Assembly (NCBI GenBank): GCA_035691185.1
Contig: DASSJN010000050.1
Location: 1 to 5,721 of the forward strand
Length of the DNA stretch: 5,721 bases
DNA from: RPQJ01 sp035691185
Lineage (GTDB): Bacteria > Pseudomonadota > Gammaproteobacteria > Steroidobacterales > Steroidobacteraceae
Direction of reading: 5' to 3'
The translations under genes and the position numbers were made by a program. Of the stretch, positions 1 through 4,909 are shown piece by piece. The stretch's first letter is position 1; each line of letters starts with the position of its first letter. The notes under the pieces were generated by a model that saw only the letters and a program-made list of their open reading frames with translations, did no database searches and had not been told where the DNA came from.

Positions 1-564
1 TTCGGTCCGCAGCGTTTCGGCCGCGACGGCGCGAACCTGCGGCGTGCGCTCGACTGGGCCCGGGGCGGCGAGGCGCCGCGGGACCGGCAGCAATGCGGGT
101 TCGTGCTCTCGGCGGCGCGCAGCTTCCTGTTCAACGAAGTCCTCGTCGAACGGGTGCGCCGCGGCGATTGGAACCGACTGTTGCCCGGCGAGGCGGCGAT
201 GCTCGACGGACGTCGGAGTTTTTTCCACGCGGCGCAGGTCGACGCGACGCTCGCGCAGCGTTGCGCGGCCATGGACGTGCATCCGAGCGGTCCCCTGCCG
301 GGACGCGGCGAATCCCCGGCGACCGATGCCGCGCTCGACGTGGAGCGGCGCGCGCTTGCCGCGCACGATGCGCTCGTCGCATTGCTCGTGGCCGAGCGCA
401 TGGAGTACGAGCGTCGCAGCCTGCGGTTGCCGGTGTGCGAGTTCTCGTGGGTGTTCGAGGCCGACGACGTGCTCATGCTGCGCTTCGTGCTGCCGCGTGG
501 CGCGTTCGCGACCGCCGTGCTGCACGAGTTCCTCGCCGACGCCTGGGACGCCGGCGAGGAATAG
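1..564 (+). CDS. truD: tRNA pseudouridine(13) synthase TruD, 3' part (5' end outside window)
   Basis: TruD converts uridine 13 of certain tRNAs to pseudouridine in the cytoplasm. The reading frame is open from base 1 and ends at TAG 562-564, giving 187 residues. It opens with FGPQRFGRDGANL, the family's NYFG.QRFG region. It continues with LSAARSFLFNEVLVERV at about residues 37-53, a PLPGRGES stretch near 98-105, and the C-terminal RFVLPRGAFATAVLHEFL at 161-178. These match the order and spacing I recall for the C-terminal part of E. coli TruD. The catalytic Asp lies upstream and is not visible. The C-terminus (DAWDAGEE) is about as long as expected, so the gene does not look truncated by the adjacent element. 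However, its stop codon overlaps the tip of that element (AATAGGGGACA). Other frames over this region are shadows. In E. coli truD lies directly upstream of surE; here a mobile unit and smr separate them. Confidence 0.95.
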   Translation, partial: FGPQRFGRDGANLRRALDWARGGEAPRDRQQCGFVLSAARSFLFNEVLVERVRRGDWNRLLPGEAAMLDGRRSFFHAAQVDATLAQRCAAMDVHPSGPLPGRGESPATDAALDVERRALAAHDALVALLVAERMEYERRSLRLPVCEFSWVFEADDVLMLRFVLPRGAFATAVLHEFLADAWDAGEE

Positions 565-608
565 GGGACACTCCGAATTTCCCAGAAAATGGGGACACTC
601 CGAATTTC
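564..608. repeat. tandem 18-bp direct repeat at left end
   Basis: GGGGACACTCCGAATTTC occurs at 564-581 and again, identical, at 591-608, a 27-bp period with a 9-bp spacer (CCAGAAAAT). The right end carries both copies of the core GGGACACTCC in inverted orientation. Its inner copy lacks the GAATTTC extension, continuing instead as TTATTTTC on the minus strand. The two ends are therefore not fully symmetric. Confidence 0.9.
565..601. repeat. left terminal inverted repeat of RAYT unit
   Basis: This is a 37-bp sequence made of GGGACACTCC, then GAATTTCCCAGAAAAT, then GGGGACACTCC. It is matched in inverted orientation by 1333-1369 with one mismatch. The centre (577-590) is near-palindromic, so each terminus is a small palindrome held between two direct copies of the GGGACACTCC motif. 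The outer edge touches the truD stop codon at 562-564. Confidence 0.9.
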
Positions 609-652
609 GAGCGCTTCCTGAGCGATTAACGGCGAGCGCCATGGTTCGGGTG

Positions 653-676
653 TCGGCAGGCTGCCTGCCATGCCGA
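653..676 (+). promoter_or_regulatory. overlapping alternative hairpins at the RAYT start codon
   Basis: GGCAGG (655-660) and CCTGCC (664-669) form a perfect 6-bp stem with a CTG loop, ending at the base before the ATG. An alternative 6-bp stem pairs TCGGCA (653-658) with TGCCGA (671-676), placing the last two bases of the ATG in the stem. The two folds share bases 655-658 and exclude each other. No Shine-Dalgarno sequence is visible between the left repeat and the ATG. The hairpin could be a REP-like recognition site for the transposase, a translational control, or both. The structure is seen in the sequence; the role is inferred. Confidence 0.5.
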
Positions 677-1332
677 GAGGGCCACGAGCGATCCATCCGG
701 GCGTCTGCTACCACGTGATCAACCGTGGCAACAATCGACGCCAGCTGTTTCACCGTTCAGCCGAGTATGCGGCTTTCGTCTCCCTCATCAGGGAGGCCAA
801 CGACCTGGTGCCGCTCGAACTGTTCGCCGTCTGTCTGATGCCGAACCACTTTCACGTGGTGCTGCGGCCGTCCGAGCGCGACGCCGTCGGGCGCTGGATG
901 CACTGGCTGCTGACGAGTCATGCCCAGCGCTACAACCGTGCACACGGCATCGAGGGGCGGGTCTGGCAGGGTCGCTACAAGGCGTTTCCGATCGAAGGGG
1001 ACGGTCACCTGCTCACCGTGCTGCGCTATGTCGAACGGAATGCCGTCCGCGCGAATCTCGTTCGTCGGGCGCGCGACTGGCGATGGTGCAGCGCGTCCTG
1101 GCGCGAGGGACCAGCGTCCCGCAGGGCGCTCCTCGCCGAACCTCCTGTCCCGTTGCCGCGCAACTGGGAGGGCCTGGTCGACGCGCCGCAAAGCCCCGAG
1201 GAGGTAGAGGCACTGCGCGCGTGCGTGAACAAGCAGGCGCCGTTCGGTTCAGAGGCCTGGATCGACGCCTCGCACGAGTGCCAGGGCTTCAAGCGCGCCC
1301 GCCCGCCGGGCAGGCCGCGCTGCCGAAAATAA
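670..1332 (+). CDS. REP-associated tyrosine transposase (RAYT; Y1_Tnp / transposase_17 domain)
   Basis: This is a 220-residue single-domain HUH-family Y1 transposase, expected to nick and rejoin single-stranded DNA at hairpin repeats. Visible motifs in order: YHVINRGNNRRQLF (residues 14-27); LMPNHFHVVL (56-65), with HUH histidines H60 and H62; GRVWQGRYK (96-104); and LRYVERNAVRAN (118-129), with Y120 in the position of the catalytic tyrosine. W137 and W139 follow, then PFGSEAW (191-197) and a terminal PGRPRCRK typical of RAYT tails. All key residues are present and there is no frameshift, so the gene looks intact. An in-frame TGA at 619-621 and the lack of other in-frame starts fix the ATG at 670. 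No Shine-Dalgarno is visible; a hairpin abuts the ATG instead. The stop TAA (1330-1332) directly touches the right inverted repeat. The gene looks somewhat less GC-rich than its neighbours, consistent with transfer. Target specificity cannot be read from the sequence. Confidence 0.92.
   Translation: MPRGPRAIHPGVCYHVINRGNNRRQLFHRSAEYAAFVSLIREANDLVPLELFAVCLMPNHFHVVLRPSERDAVGRWMHWLLTSHAQRYNRAHGIEGRVWQGRYKAFPIEGDGHLLTVLRYVERNAVRANLVRRARDWRWCSASWREGPASRRALLAEPPVPLPRNWEGLVDAPQSPEEVEALRACVNKQAPFGSEAWIDASHECQGFKRARPPGRPRCRK
1309..1324 (+). repeat. hairpin near RAYT 3' end, similar to the 5' hairpin
   Basis: GGCAG (1309-1313) pairs with CTGCC (1320-1324) around a 6-base loop. The 16 bases GGCAGGCCGCGCTGCC align with the 5' hairpin at 655-669 (GGCAGGCTGCCTGCC) with one substitution and one inserted base. 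It overlaps the codons of the conserved GRPR tail of the transposase, so part of the likeness could come from protein constraint. Even so, the pair gives the unit a matching hairpin just inside each inverted repeat. Confidence 0.45.
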
Positions 1333-1369
1333 GGAGTGTCCCCATTTTCCGGGAAATTCGGAGTGTCCC
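1333..1369. repeat. right terminal inverted repeat of RAYT unit
   Basis: This is the reverse complement of the left repeat with one mismatch in 37 bases. Its core, ATTTTCCGGGAAAT at 1344-1357, is palindromic apart from one T-G pair. It begins at the base after the transposase stop codon. It ends inside the stop codon of the converging smr gene, whose TAG is the complement of 1369-1371. Confidence 0.9.
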
Positions 1370-1920
1370 TATTTCAGCAGCACGTACACCGCGCCGGTCC
1401 CGCCGTCGACCGGGCGCGCGCTCGCGAACGCGACGACGTTCTCGAGCCTGCGCAGCCAGTGGTTCACGACGTGCTTCAGCACCGGCCCGCCGGGGCCGGA
1501 GCGCAGGCCCTTGCCGTGGATGACTCGTACGCAGCGCACGCCACGCAGCACGCAGTCGTTGAGGAACTGCCGCAGCGCCTGGTGCGCAGCGTGACGGCCG
1601 AGCCCGTGCAGGTCGATCTCCGCCTCGACCGCGAACTGCCCGCGCTTGAGCTTGCGCAGCACATCTTCGCGCAGGCCGGGGCGGCGGAACGACATGTGCT
1701 CGCCCGTGTCCAGGTCCGCCGGATCGCCCGGCACGACCAGGCTCTCGCGCAGCACGTCGTCGCGCTCGGCGCGGGTGAACCGCGCGTGCGGGCGGGGACG
1801 CGGCCGCGTCGTCGCCGGACGGTTCCGGGGCAGGGGCCGGACGTCGGCCACCGCGCGCCGAAAGGCGTGCAGGTCGTCGTCGTCGTCGTCGTCGGAGGGC
1901 GGCTCGCGGGGATCCGTCAT
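1369..1920 (-). CDS. Smr-domain (MutS2 C-terminal-like) protein
   Basis: This 183-residue protein has a C-terminal Smr domain, a fold with nucleic-acid nicking activity in several homologues, related to E. coli SmrA and SmrB. The domain shows EIDLHGLGRHAAHQALRQFL (residues 101-120), containing the DLHG signature (103-106). It continues with VRVIHGKGLRSGPGGPVLKHVVNHWL (131-156), containing HGKG (135-138), and ends in GTGAVYVLLK. The N-terminal 80 residues are low-complexity: seven Asp at 10-16, then an Arg/Pro-rich stretch, as is common ahead of Smr domains. I chose the ATG at 1918-1920 because the frame upstream runs antisense through surE and carries no Smr-family sequence. A weak GGAAG lies about 14 bases upstream. 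The gene diverges from surE and converges on truD. Its TAG stop overlaps the tip of the RAYT unit, but the C-terminus appears complete. Whether it acts on DNA or RNA (SmrB acts on mRNA at collided ribosomes) is not decidable here. Confidence 0.88.
   Translation of the reverse strand: MTDPREPPSDDDDDDDLHAFRRAVADVRPLPRNRPATTRPRPRPHARFTRAERDDVLRESLVVPGDPADLDTGEHMSFRRPGLREDVLRKLKRGQFAVEAEIDLHGLGRHAAHQALRQFLNDCVLRGVRCVRVIHGKGLRSGPGGPVLKHVVNHWLRRLENVVAFASARPVDGGTGAVYVLLK
1873..1893. repeat. (GTC)7 trinucleotide microsatellite in smr
   Basis: Seven perfect GTC units on the plus strand read as GAC on the coding strand and give Asp10-Asp16 of the Smr protein. The tract is in frame, so unit gain or loss would change the length of the acidic run without breaking the gene. 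Confidence 0.9.
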
Positions 1921-1955
1921 GGGGCCAGTTCGCTTCCGAGGCGCCCGGGGATTCC

Positions 1956-1983
1956 AGTATAGTGGCGCCGCGTTCGTGGCCAA
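1956..1983 (-). promoter_or_regulatory. candidate sigma70-type promoter for smr
   Basis: On the minus strand, TTGGCC (complement of 1978-1983, 4 of 6 matches to TTGACA) is followed after 16 bases by TATACT (complement of 1956-1961, 5 of 6 to TATAAT). The -10 box lies about 36 bases before the smr ATG. Position and spacing are reasonable in an otherwise very GC-rich region, but this rests on motif inspection only. Confidence 0.4.
1958..1963 (+). promoter_or_regulatory. candidate -10 box for surE-pcm
   Basis: TATAGT matches TATAAT at 5 of 6 positions and lies about 65 bases before the surE start. It overlaps the minus-strand -10 of smr within the near-palindrome CCAGTATAGTGG (1954-1965). No convincing -35 lies upstream; TTCCGA at 1934-1939, 18 bases away, is poor. 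It could be a weak or activated promoter. Confidence 0.3.
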
Positions 1984-2028
1984 CCCCGCCACTGCTGGGG
2001 CCCGATAACGACACGGTCCCACGCTGCA

Positions 2029-2790
2029 TTGAGAATCCTGGTCAGCAACGACGATGGCTATCGCGCCGAGGGACTGCAGCACCTCGCAGAGGCCCTGCGT
2101 CCGCTCGCCGCGATCACGGTCGTCGCGCCCGACCGCAACCGCAGCGGGGCGAGCAATTCGCTGACGCTCGACGTGCCGCTGCGGGTGATCGAGTTCGGCG
2201 ACAGGCAGTTCTACGTCCAGAACGGCACGCCGACGGACTGCGTGCACCTCGCGATCTCCGGCCTGTTCCCGGACGAGGTCGACCACGACATGGTCGTCTC
2301 CGGCATCAACGACGGCGCCAACCTCGGCGACGACGTCCTCTACTCGGGCACGGTGGCGGCCGCGATCGAAGGGCGGTTCCTCGGGTTGCCGGCGATCGCG
2401 ATCTCGCTGGTCATGCGCGAAGGACGCTACTTCTCCACCGCGGCCCGCGTGGCGGGCGAATTGATCATGCGGCTGCAGCGCTCGCCGCTGCACGCCTCGA
2501 TGATCCTCAACGTCAACGTGCCGGACGTCCCGTACGAGCACCTGCGCGGCTTCAAGTCCACGCGGCTCGGCTACCGTCATCGCTCCGAACCCGTCGTACG
2601 CGCGGCGGACCCGCGCGGCCGCTCGGTGTACTGGGTCGGCCCGGCGGGCGAGGGCGCGGACGCGGGGGAAGGCACGGATTTCGACGCCGTCGCGAACGGC
2701 TATGTTTCGGTGACGCCGCTGCAGGTCGACCTGACGCGGTACACCGCCCTCGAGGAGATCGGCGATTGGTTGAGCGGGCGTCCCGAGTGA
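2029..2790 (+). CDS. surE: 5'/3'-nucleotidase (survival protein) SurE
   Basis: SurE is a metal-dependent cytoplasmic phosphatase acting on nucleoside 5'- and 3'-monophosphates and, in E. coli, on short polyphosphate; it is linked to stress survival. The product is 253 residues, the same length as E. coli SurE. The N-terminus MRILVSNDDG carries metal ligands D8 and D9. APDRNRSGASNSLTL (33-47) supplies S39, and VVSGINDGANLGDDVLYSGT (89-108) supplies N94. YVSVTPLQVDLT near 225-236 is the conserved C-terminal block. The start is TTG at 2029: no ATG or GTG lies in frame between it and the upstream in-frame TAG at 1960, and the family begins exactly with M-[RK]-I-L. No clear Shine-Dalgarno precedes it, so initiation is probably weak. 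It overlaps pcm by one base and is divergent from smr. Confidence 0.96.
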   Translation: MRILVSNDDGYRAEGLQHLAEALRPLAAITVVAPDRNRSGASNSLTLDVPLRVIEFGDRQFYVQNGTPTDCVHLAISGLFPDEVDHDMVVSGINDGANLGDDVLYSGTVAAAIEGRFLGLPAIAISLVMREGRYFSTAARVAGELIMRLQRSPLHASMILNVNVPDVPYEHLRGFKSTRLGYRHRSEPVVRAADPRGRSVYWVGPAGEGADAGEGTDFDAVANGYVSVTPLQVDLTRYTALEEIGDWLSGRPE

Positions 2791-3455
2791 TGGTGGATCC
2801 GACGCGACACAGCGGCATCGGCATGACGTCGGCGCGCACGCGGGAGCGTCTGATCGCCCGTCTGCGCGAGCAGGGCATCACGAATCCCGAGGTGCTCGAG
2901 CGCATCCGCAGCGTGCCGCGCCACCTGTTCGTCGACGAGGCGCTCGCGAGCCGCGCATACGAGGACACGGCGTTGCCGATCGGCCATGGCCAGACGATTT
3001 CGCAGCCGTACATCGTGGCGCGCATGACGCAGTCGCTGGTCGAGGCGAACAAGCCGCGCAAGGTGCTAGAAGTCGGGACCGGCTGCGGCTATCAGACCGC
3101 GGTGCTCGCGCCGCTCGTGACGACGCTCTACAGCATCGAGCGCATCTCGGCTCTGCAGCAGCGCGCCCGCCAGGTGTTGCGCGACCTGCGCATCGGCAAC
3201 GTGCACATGAAGCACGGGGACGGGTTCGAGGGCTGGGCCGCGTACGCGCCGTTCGACGGCATCATCGTCGCCGCTGCTGCCTACTCGGTGCCGCAGGCGT
3301 TGATCGAACAACTCGCCGACGGCGGCCGGCTCGTCATCCCCGTCGGCACGGACCGCGAGCAGCAGTTGCTGCGCGTCACGCGCCGCGGCGAGCGGGTCGA
3401 GAAGGAAGTGCTCGGGCCGGTGACGTTCGTGCCGCTGCTGCAGGGCCTCGCCTGA
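2790..3455 (+). CDS. pcm: protein-L-isoaspartate O-methyltransferase
   Basis: Pcm uses S-adenosylmethionine to methylate isoaspartyl residues in aged proteins, starting their repair. The product is 221 residues, slightly longer than the roughly 208 of E. coli; the extra is at the N-terminus. Visible motifs: TISQPYIVARMT (69-80), the substrate-side motif; VLEVGTGCGYQTAVLA (92-107), the SAM-binding motif I; HGDGFEGW (132-139); PFDGIIVAAA (144-153); LADGGRLVIPVG (165-176); and the terminal FVPLLQG. The ATG at 2790-2792 shares its A with the surE TGA stop, so translation is probably coupled. An internal ATG at 2823 (residue 12) would give a protein closer to the usual length and is an alternative start. 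surE-pcm is a classic gammaproteobacterial pair, but the usual downstream nlpD and rpoS are absent here. A minus-strand gene ends eight bases beyond the stop. Confidence 0.96.
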   Translation: MVDPTRHSGIGMTSARTRERLIARLREQGITNPEVLERIRSVPRHLFVDEALASRAYEDTALPIGHGQTISQPYIVARMTQSLVEANKPRKVLEVGTGCGYQTAVLAPLVTTLYSIERISALQQRARQVLRDLRIGNVHMKHGDGFEGWAAYAPFDGIIVAAAAYSVPQALIEQLADGGRLVIPVGTDREQQLLRVTRRGERVEKEVLGPVTFVPLLQGLA

Positions 3456-3463
3456 GCGTGCAG

Positions 3464-3832
3464 TCAGACGATCAGCGCGGCGGCCACCGGGCGGCCCTCG
3501 GCCACGAGCACGTTGAACGTGCGGCAGGCGGCGGAGGTGTCCATGACTTCCACCCCGATGCGCTGTTCGTACAGAATGCGAAGGACCCCGGGGTCGGGAA
3601 ATTGCTGACGCGAACCGGTGCCGAGCAGCACGACCTCCGCGCCGAGATCGAGCAGCGGTTCGAGGTCCGCGGTGGTGATGTCGAGCGCCGAGGTCGGGCG
3701 CCAGCGCTCGATGACGACCGTCGCCGTCAGGATCACACTCGAGGTGTGTGTCTGCTGGTTGACGTGCAGTTGTCCCGGGCCATAGCCGCGCACCAGGTTC
3801 ACACCCGCCGGCGCATCGAGATGGAACTTCAT
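3464..3832 (-). CDS. Mth938 / DUF498 domain protein
   Basis: This is a 122-residue protein of the Mth938-like (DUF498) family, whose eukaryotic member NDUFAF3 assists respiratory complex I assembly; the bacterial function is not established. It starts MKFHLDAPAG. Conserved blocks are IERWRP (41-46), VVLLGTGSRQQFPDP (67-81) and the signature IGVEVMDTSAACRTFNVLVAEGR (92-114). It ends VAAALIV. There is no signal peptide or membrane segment, so it should be a soluble cytoplasmic protein. Two ATGs are adjacent (3830-3832 and 3833-3835) and a GTG lies five codons further up; none has a clear Shine-Dalgarno. Longer upstream extension of this frame lacks family similarity and would overlap rpfE on the opposite strand. 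It converges on pcm with an 8-base gap in which no terminator is visible, and diverges from rpfE. Confidence 0.88.
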   Translation of the reverse strand: MKFHLDAPAGVNLVRGYGPGQLHVNQQTHTSSVILTATVVIERWRPTSALDITTADLEPLLDLGAEVVLLGTGSRQQFPDPGVLRILYEQRIGVEVMDTSAACRTFNVLVAEGRPVAAALIV

Positions 3833-3894
3833 CATCCAACCATACTGCACACACAGGCCCGGCGCACGGCGCGCGTCCTGCCGCCGACGATGCC

Positions 3895-3898
3895 GGAG
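3895..3898 (+). promoter_or_regulatory. ribosome binding site deciding the rpfE GTG start
   Basis: GGAG lies eight bases before GTG 3907-3909. It supports the GTG as the start of the 333-residue protein, which then opens with the hydrophobic VRVALPWL expected of this family. Confidence 0.6.
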
Positions 3899-3906
3899 CG
3901 CGCGTC

Positions 3907-4908
3907 GTGAGCGGGCGAGGGCCTTCGGTCCGCGTCGCGCTGCCCTGGCTGCACGACGCGATCGGCGAGGCGCGCACGGCGGGGACCTTGCCGGCCATGT
4001 CCGCCCTGCGCTGGCTTGCAGGTCGCGGCAATGCGGCACCGCCGCCGCAAGGTGGCTGGCGCGAGTGGCTCCTCGGTGGCGTCGACGCGACGATGCTCGC
4101 TGAATTCCGTCGCTGGTCCGCGGGGTCGAGCCTCGCTGCCGCGGCCGGCGCCGGAGTCGGCAGCGCGCCTGGCTGGGCCGTCGCGCAGCCCGTGCACCTG
4201 GCGGCCGGACTCGACGACGTGCGCATGGCGCCGCTCGCCGATGCGGCGCCTACGCCGGCGGAAGCGGAACAACTCGCAGCGACGGTCCGCGGCCATTTCG
4301 CGGGCGACGTCTTCGACCTCGTCGATTTCGTCGACGGCGCCTGGCTGGTGCGCTGCACCGAGCCGATCGACTGCACGACGCACGATCCGGCGACGCTCGC
4401 CGGACGGAACATCCACGATTACCTGCCGGCAGGGCGGGATGGCGCGCGCATGCGCAGCCGCATGAACGAGATCCAGATGGTGCTGCACGACCACGCGGTC
4501 AACGAGCGTCGCACGAGCACGCGCGCCGCGCCCATCAACGCACTCTGGCTGTGGGGGTTCGGCACGTTCGAGACGTCGCCGCAGGAACTCGCCGCGACCA
4601 GGCGCTGGGTCGTGCAGAGCGACGACCTCTGGCTGCGTTCGTACTGGCGCGCGCACGGCGGGGCGGAGCGGTCGCTAGGCGCGGCCGGGGACGGCGACGC
4701 GCTGATCGCAATGACGCAACTGCCGACGACCGAGCCGGGCGAAGCGCTCGCTGAAGTCGACTCGAGCCTGCTCGAGCGACTGCGCCGTGCAGTGCAGGCG
4801 GGCGAATGGCACTCGCTCGCGATGTACGACGGCGCCCGCGTCTACACGCTCGACCGCCACGCGCGGCTGCGGGTCTGGCGCCGTCCGGCCGCACTCGGGA
4901 GCGACTGA
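3907..4908 (+). CDS. rpfE: RpfE-like protein (COG4255; often annotated phosphoglycerate mutase-like)
   Basis: This 333-residue protein resembles the RpfE family, a poorly understood group. Its conserved block has a pattern recalling archaeal-type phosphoglycerate mutases of the alkaline phosphatase superfamily. The block is MNEIQMVLHDHAVNERR (176-192) followed by PINALWLWGFG (199-209), matching the H-x-VN-x(2)-R...INxLWxWGxG pattern. An earlier AQPVHLAAGLDDVRM (93-107) is the family's QPVHL motif. Catalytic metal ligands of true mutases are not evident, so enzyme activity is doubtful. In Xanthomonas campestris, rpfE lies next to recJ in the rpf (regulation of pathogenicity factors) cluster and has a mild effect on exoproduct formation; its biochemical role is not known. 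No signal peptide or membrane helix is seen. The start is GTG with GGAG eight bases upstream. recJ follows after one base, implying one transcript. The symbol rests on recalled similarity and context. Confidence 0.75.
   Translation: MSGRGPSVRVALPWLHDAIGEARTAGTLPAMSALRWLAGRGNAAPPPQGGWREWLLGGVDATMLAEFRRWSAGSSLAAAAGAGVGSAPGWAVAQPVHLAAGLDDVRMAPLADAAPTPAEAEQLAATVRGHFAGDVFDLVDFVDGAWLVRCTEPIDCTTHDPATLAGRNIHDYLPAGRDGARMRSRMNEIQMVLHDHAVNERRTSTRAAPINALWLWGFGTFETSPQELAATRRWVVQSDDLWLRSYWRAHGGAERSLGAAGDGDALIAMTQLPTTEPGEALAEVDSSLLERLRRAVQAGEWHSLAMYDGARVYTLDRHARLRVWRRPAALGSD
4897..4901 (+). promoter_or_regulatory. ribosome binding site for recJ inside the rpfE 3' end
   Basis: GGGAG lies eight bases before the recJ GTG at 4910 and within the last rpfE codons. 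Ribosomes terminating on rpfE would therefore pass over it, which fits translational coupling. Confidence 0.6.
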
Positions 4909-4909
4909 C

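Larger units (their letters stand above)
565..1369 (+). mobile_element. RAYT transposase unit with 37-bp terminal inverted repeats
   Basis: One transposase gene is enclosed by a left repeat (565-601) and a right repeat (1333-1369). The right repeat is the reverse complement of the left over 37 positions with one mismatch (A584 versus G in the right copy read on the minus strand). Beyond the 37 bp the similarity continues with a one-base indel: AATAGGGGACAC on the left, AATAGGGACAC on the right. Just inside lie hairpins at 655-669 and 1309-1324. The unit sits exactly between the converging truD and smr coding ends. RAYTs are single-strand Y1/HUH transposases associated with genomic hairpin repeats. 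Long inverted termini are not typical of IS200/IS605 elements but fit a repeat-associated RAYT. I see no obvious target-site duplication, and neither flanking gene looks disrupted. Exact limits are uncertain by a few bases because the tips merge with the flanking stop codons. Confidence 0.8.

Noticed and set aside
44..718. Plus-strand frame over truD running through the left repeat into the RAYT start
   Set aside because: It is a shadow of truD; its tail only translates the repeat (GHSEF-type peptide) and has no independent support.
1333..1369. Rho-independent terminator at the right repeat
   Set aside because: The local palindrome is short and AT-rich with no GC-rich stem followed by a T run; at most the long inverted repeats could pair with each other.
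1921..2580. Upstream extension of the smr frame (220 further codons)
   Set aside because: The extension is antisense to surE and crosses the divergent promoter region; Smr proteins do not need it and the ATG at 1920 gives a normal-length protein.
1962..2789. Upstream extension of the pcm frame
   Set aside because: It overlaps surE in another frame and lacks methyltransferase similarity before residue 1 of the chosen start.
3456..3463. Terminator between the convergent pcm and Mth938 genes
   Set aside because: The gap is only eight bases and no stem-loop with a T tract is visible.
3836..3906. Divergent promoters between the Mth938 gene and rpfE
   Set aside because: CATACT on the plus strand and TATGGT on the minus strand are poor -10 matches without plausible -35 partners.
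3066..4412. Long minus-strand open frame (448 codons) across pcm, Mth938 and rpfE
   Set aside because: It runs antisense to three genes with clear family motifs, is low-complexity and Arg/Ala/Pro-rich, and shows no domain; this is typical of frames in GC-rich DNA.
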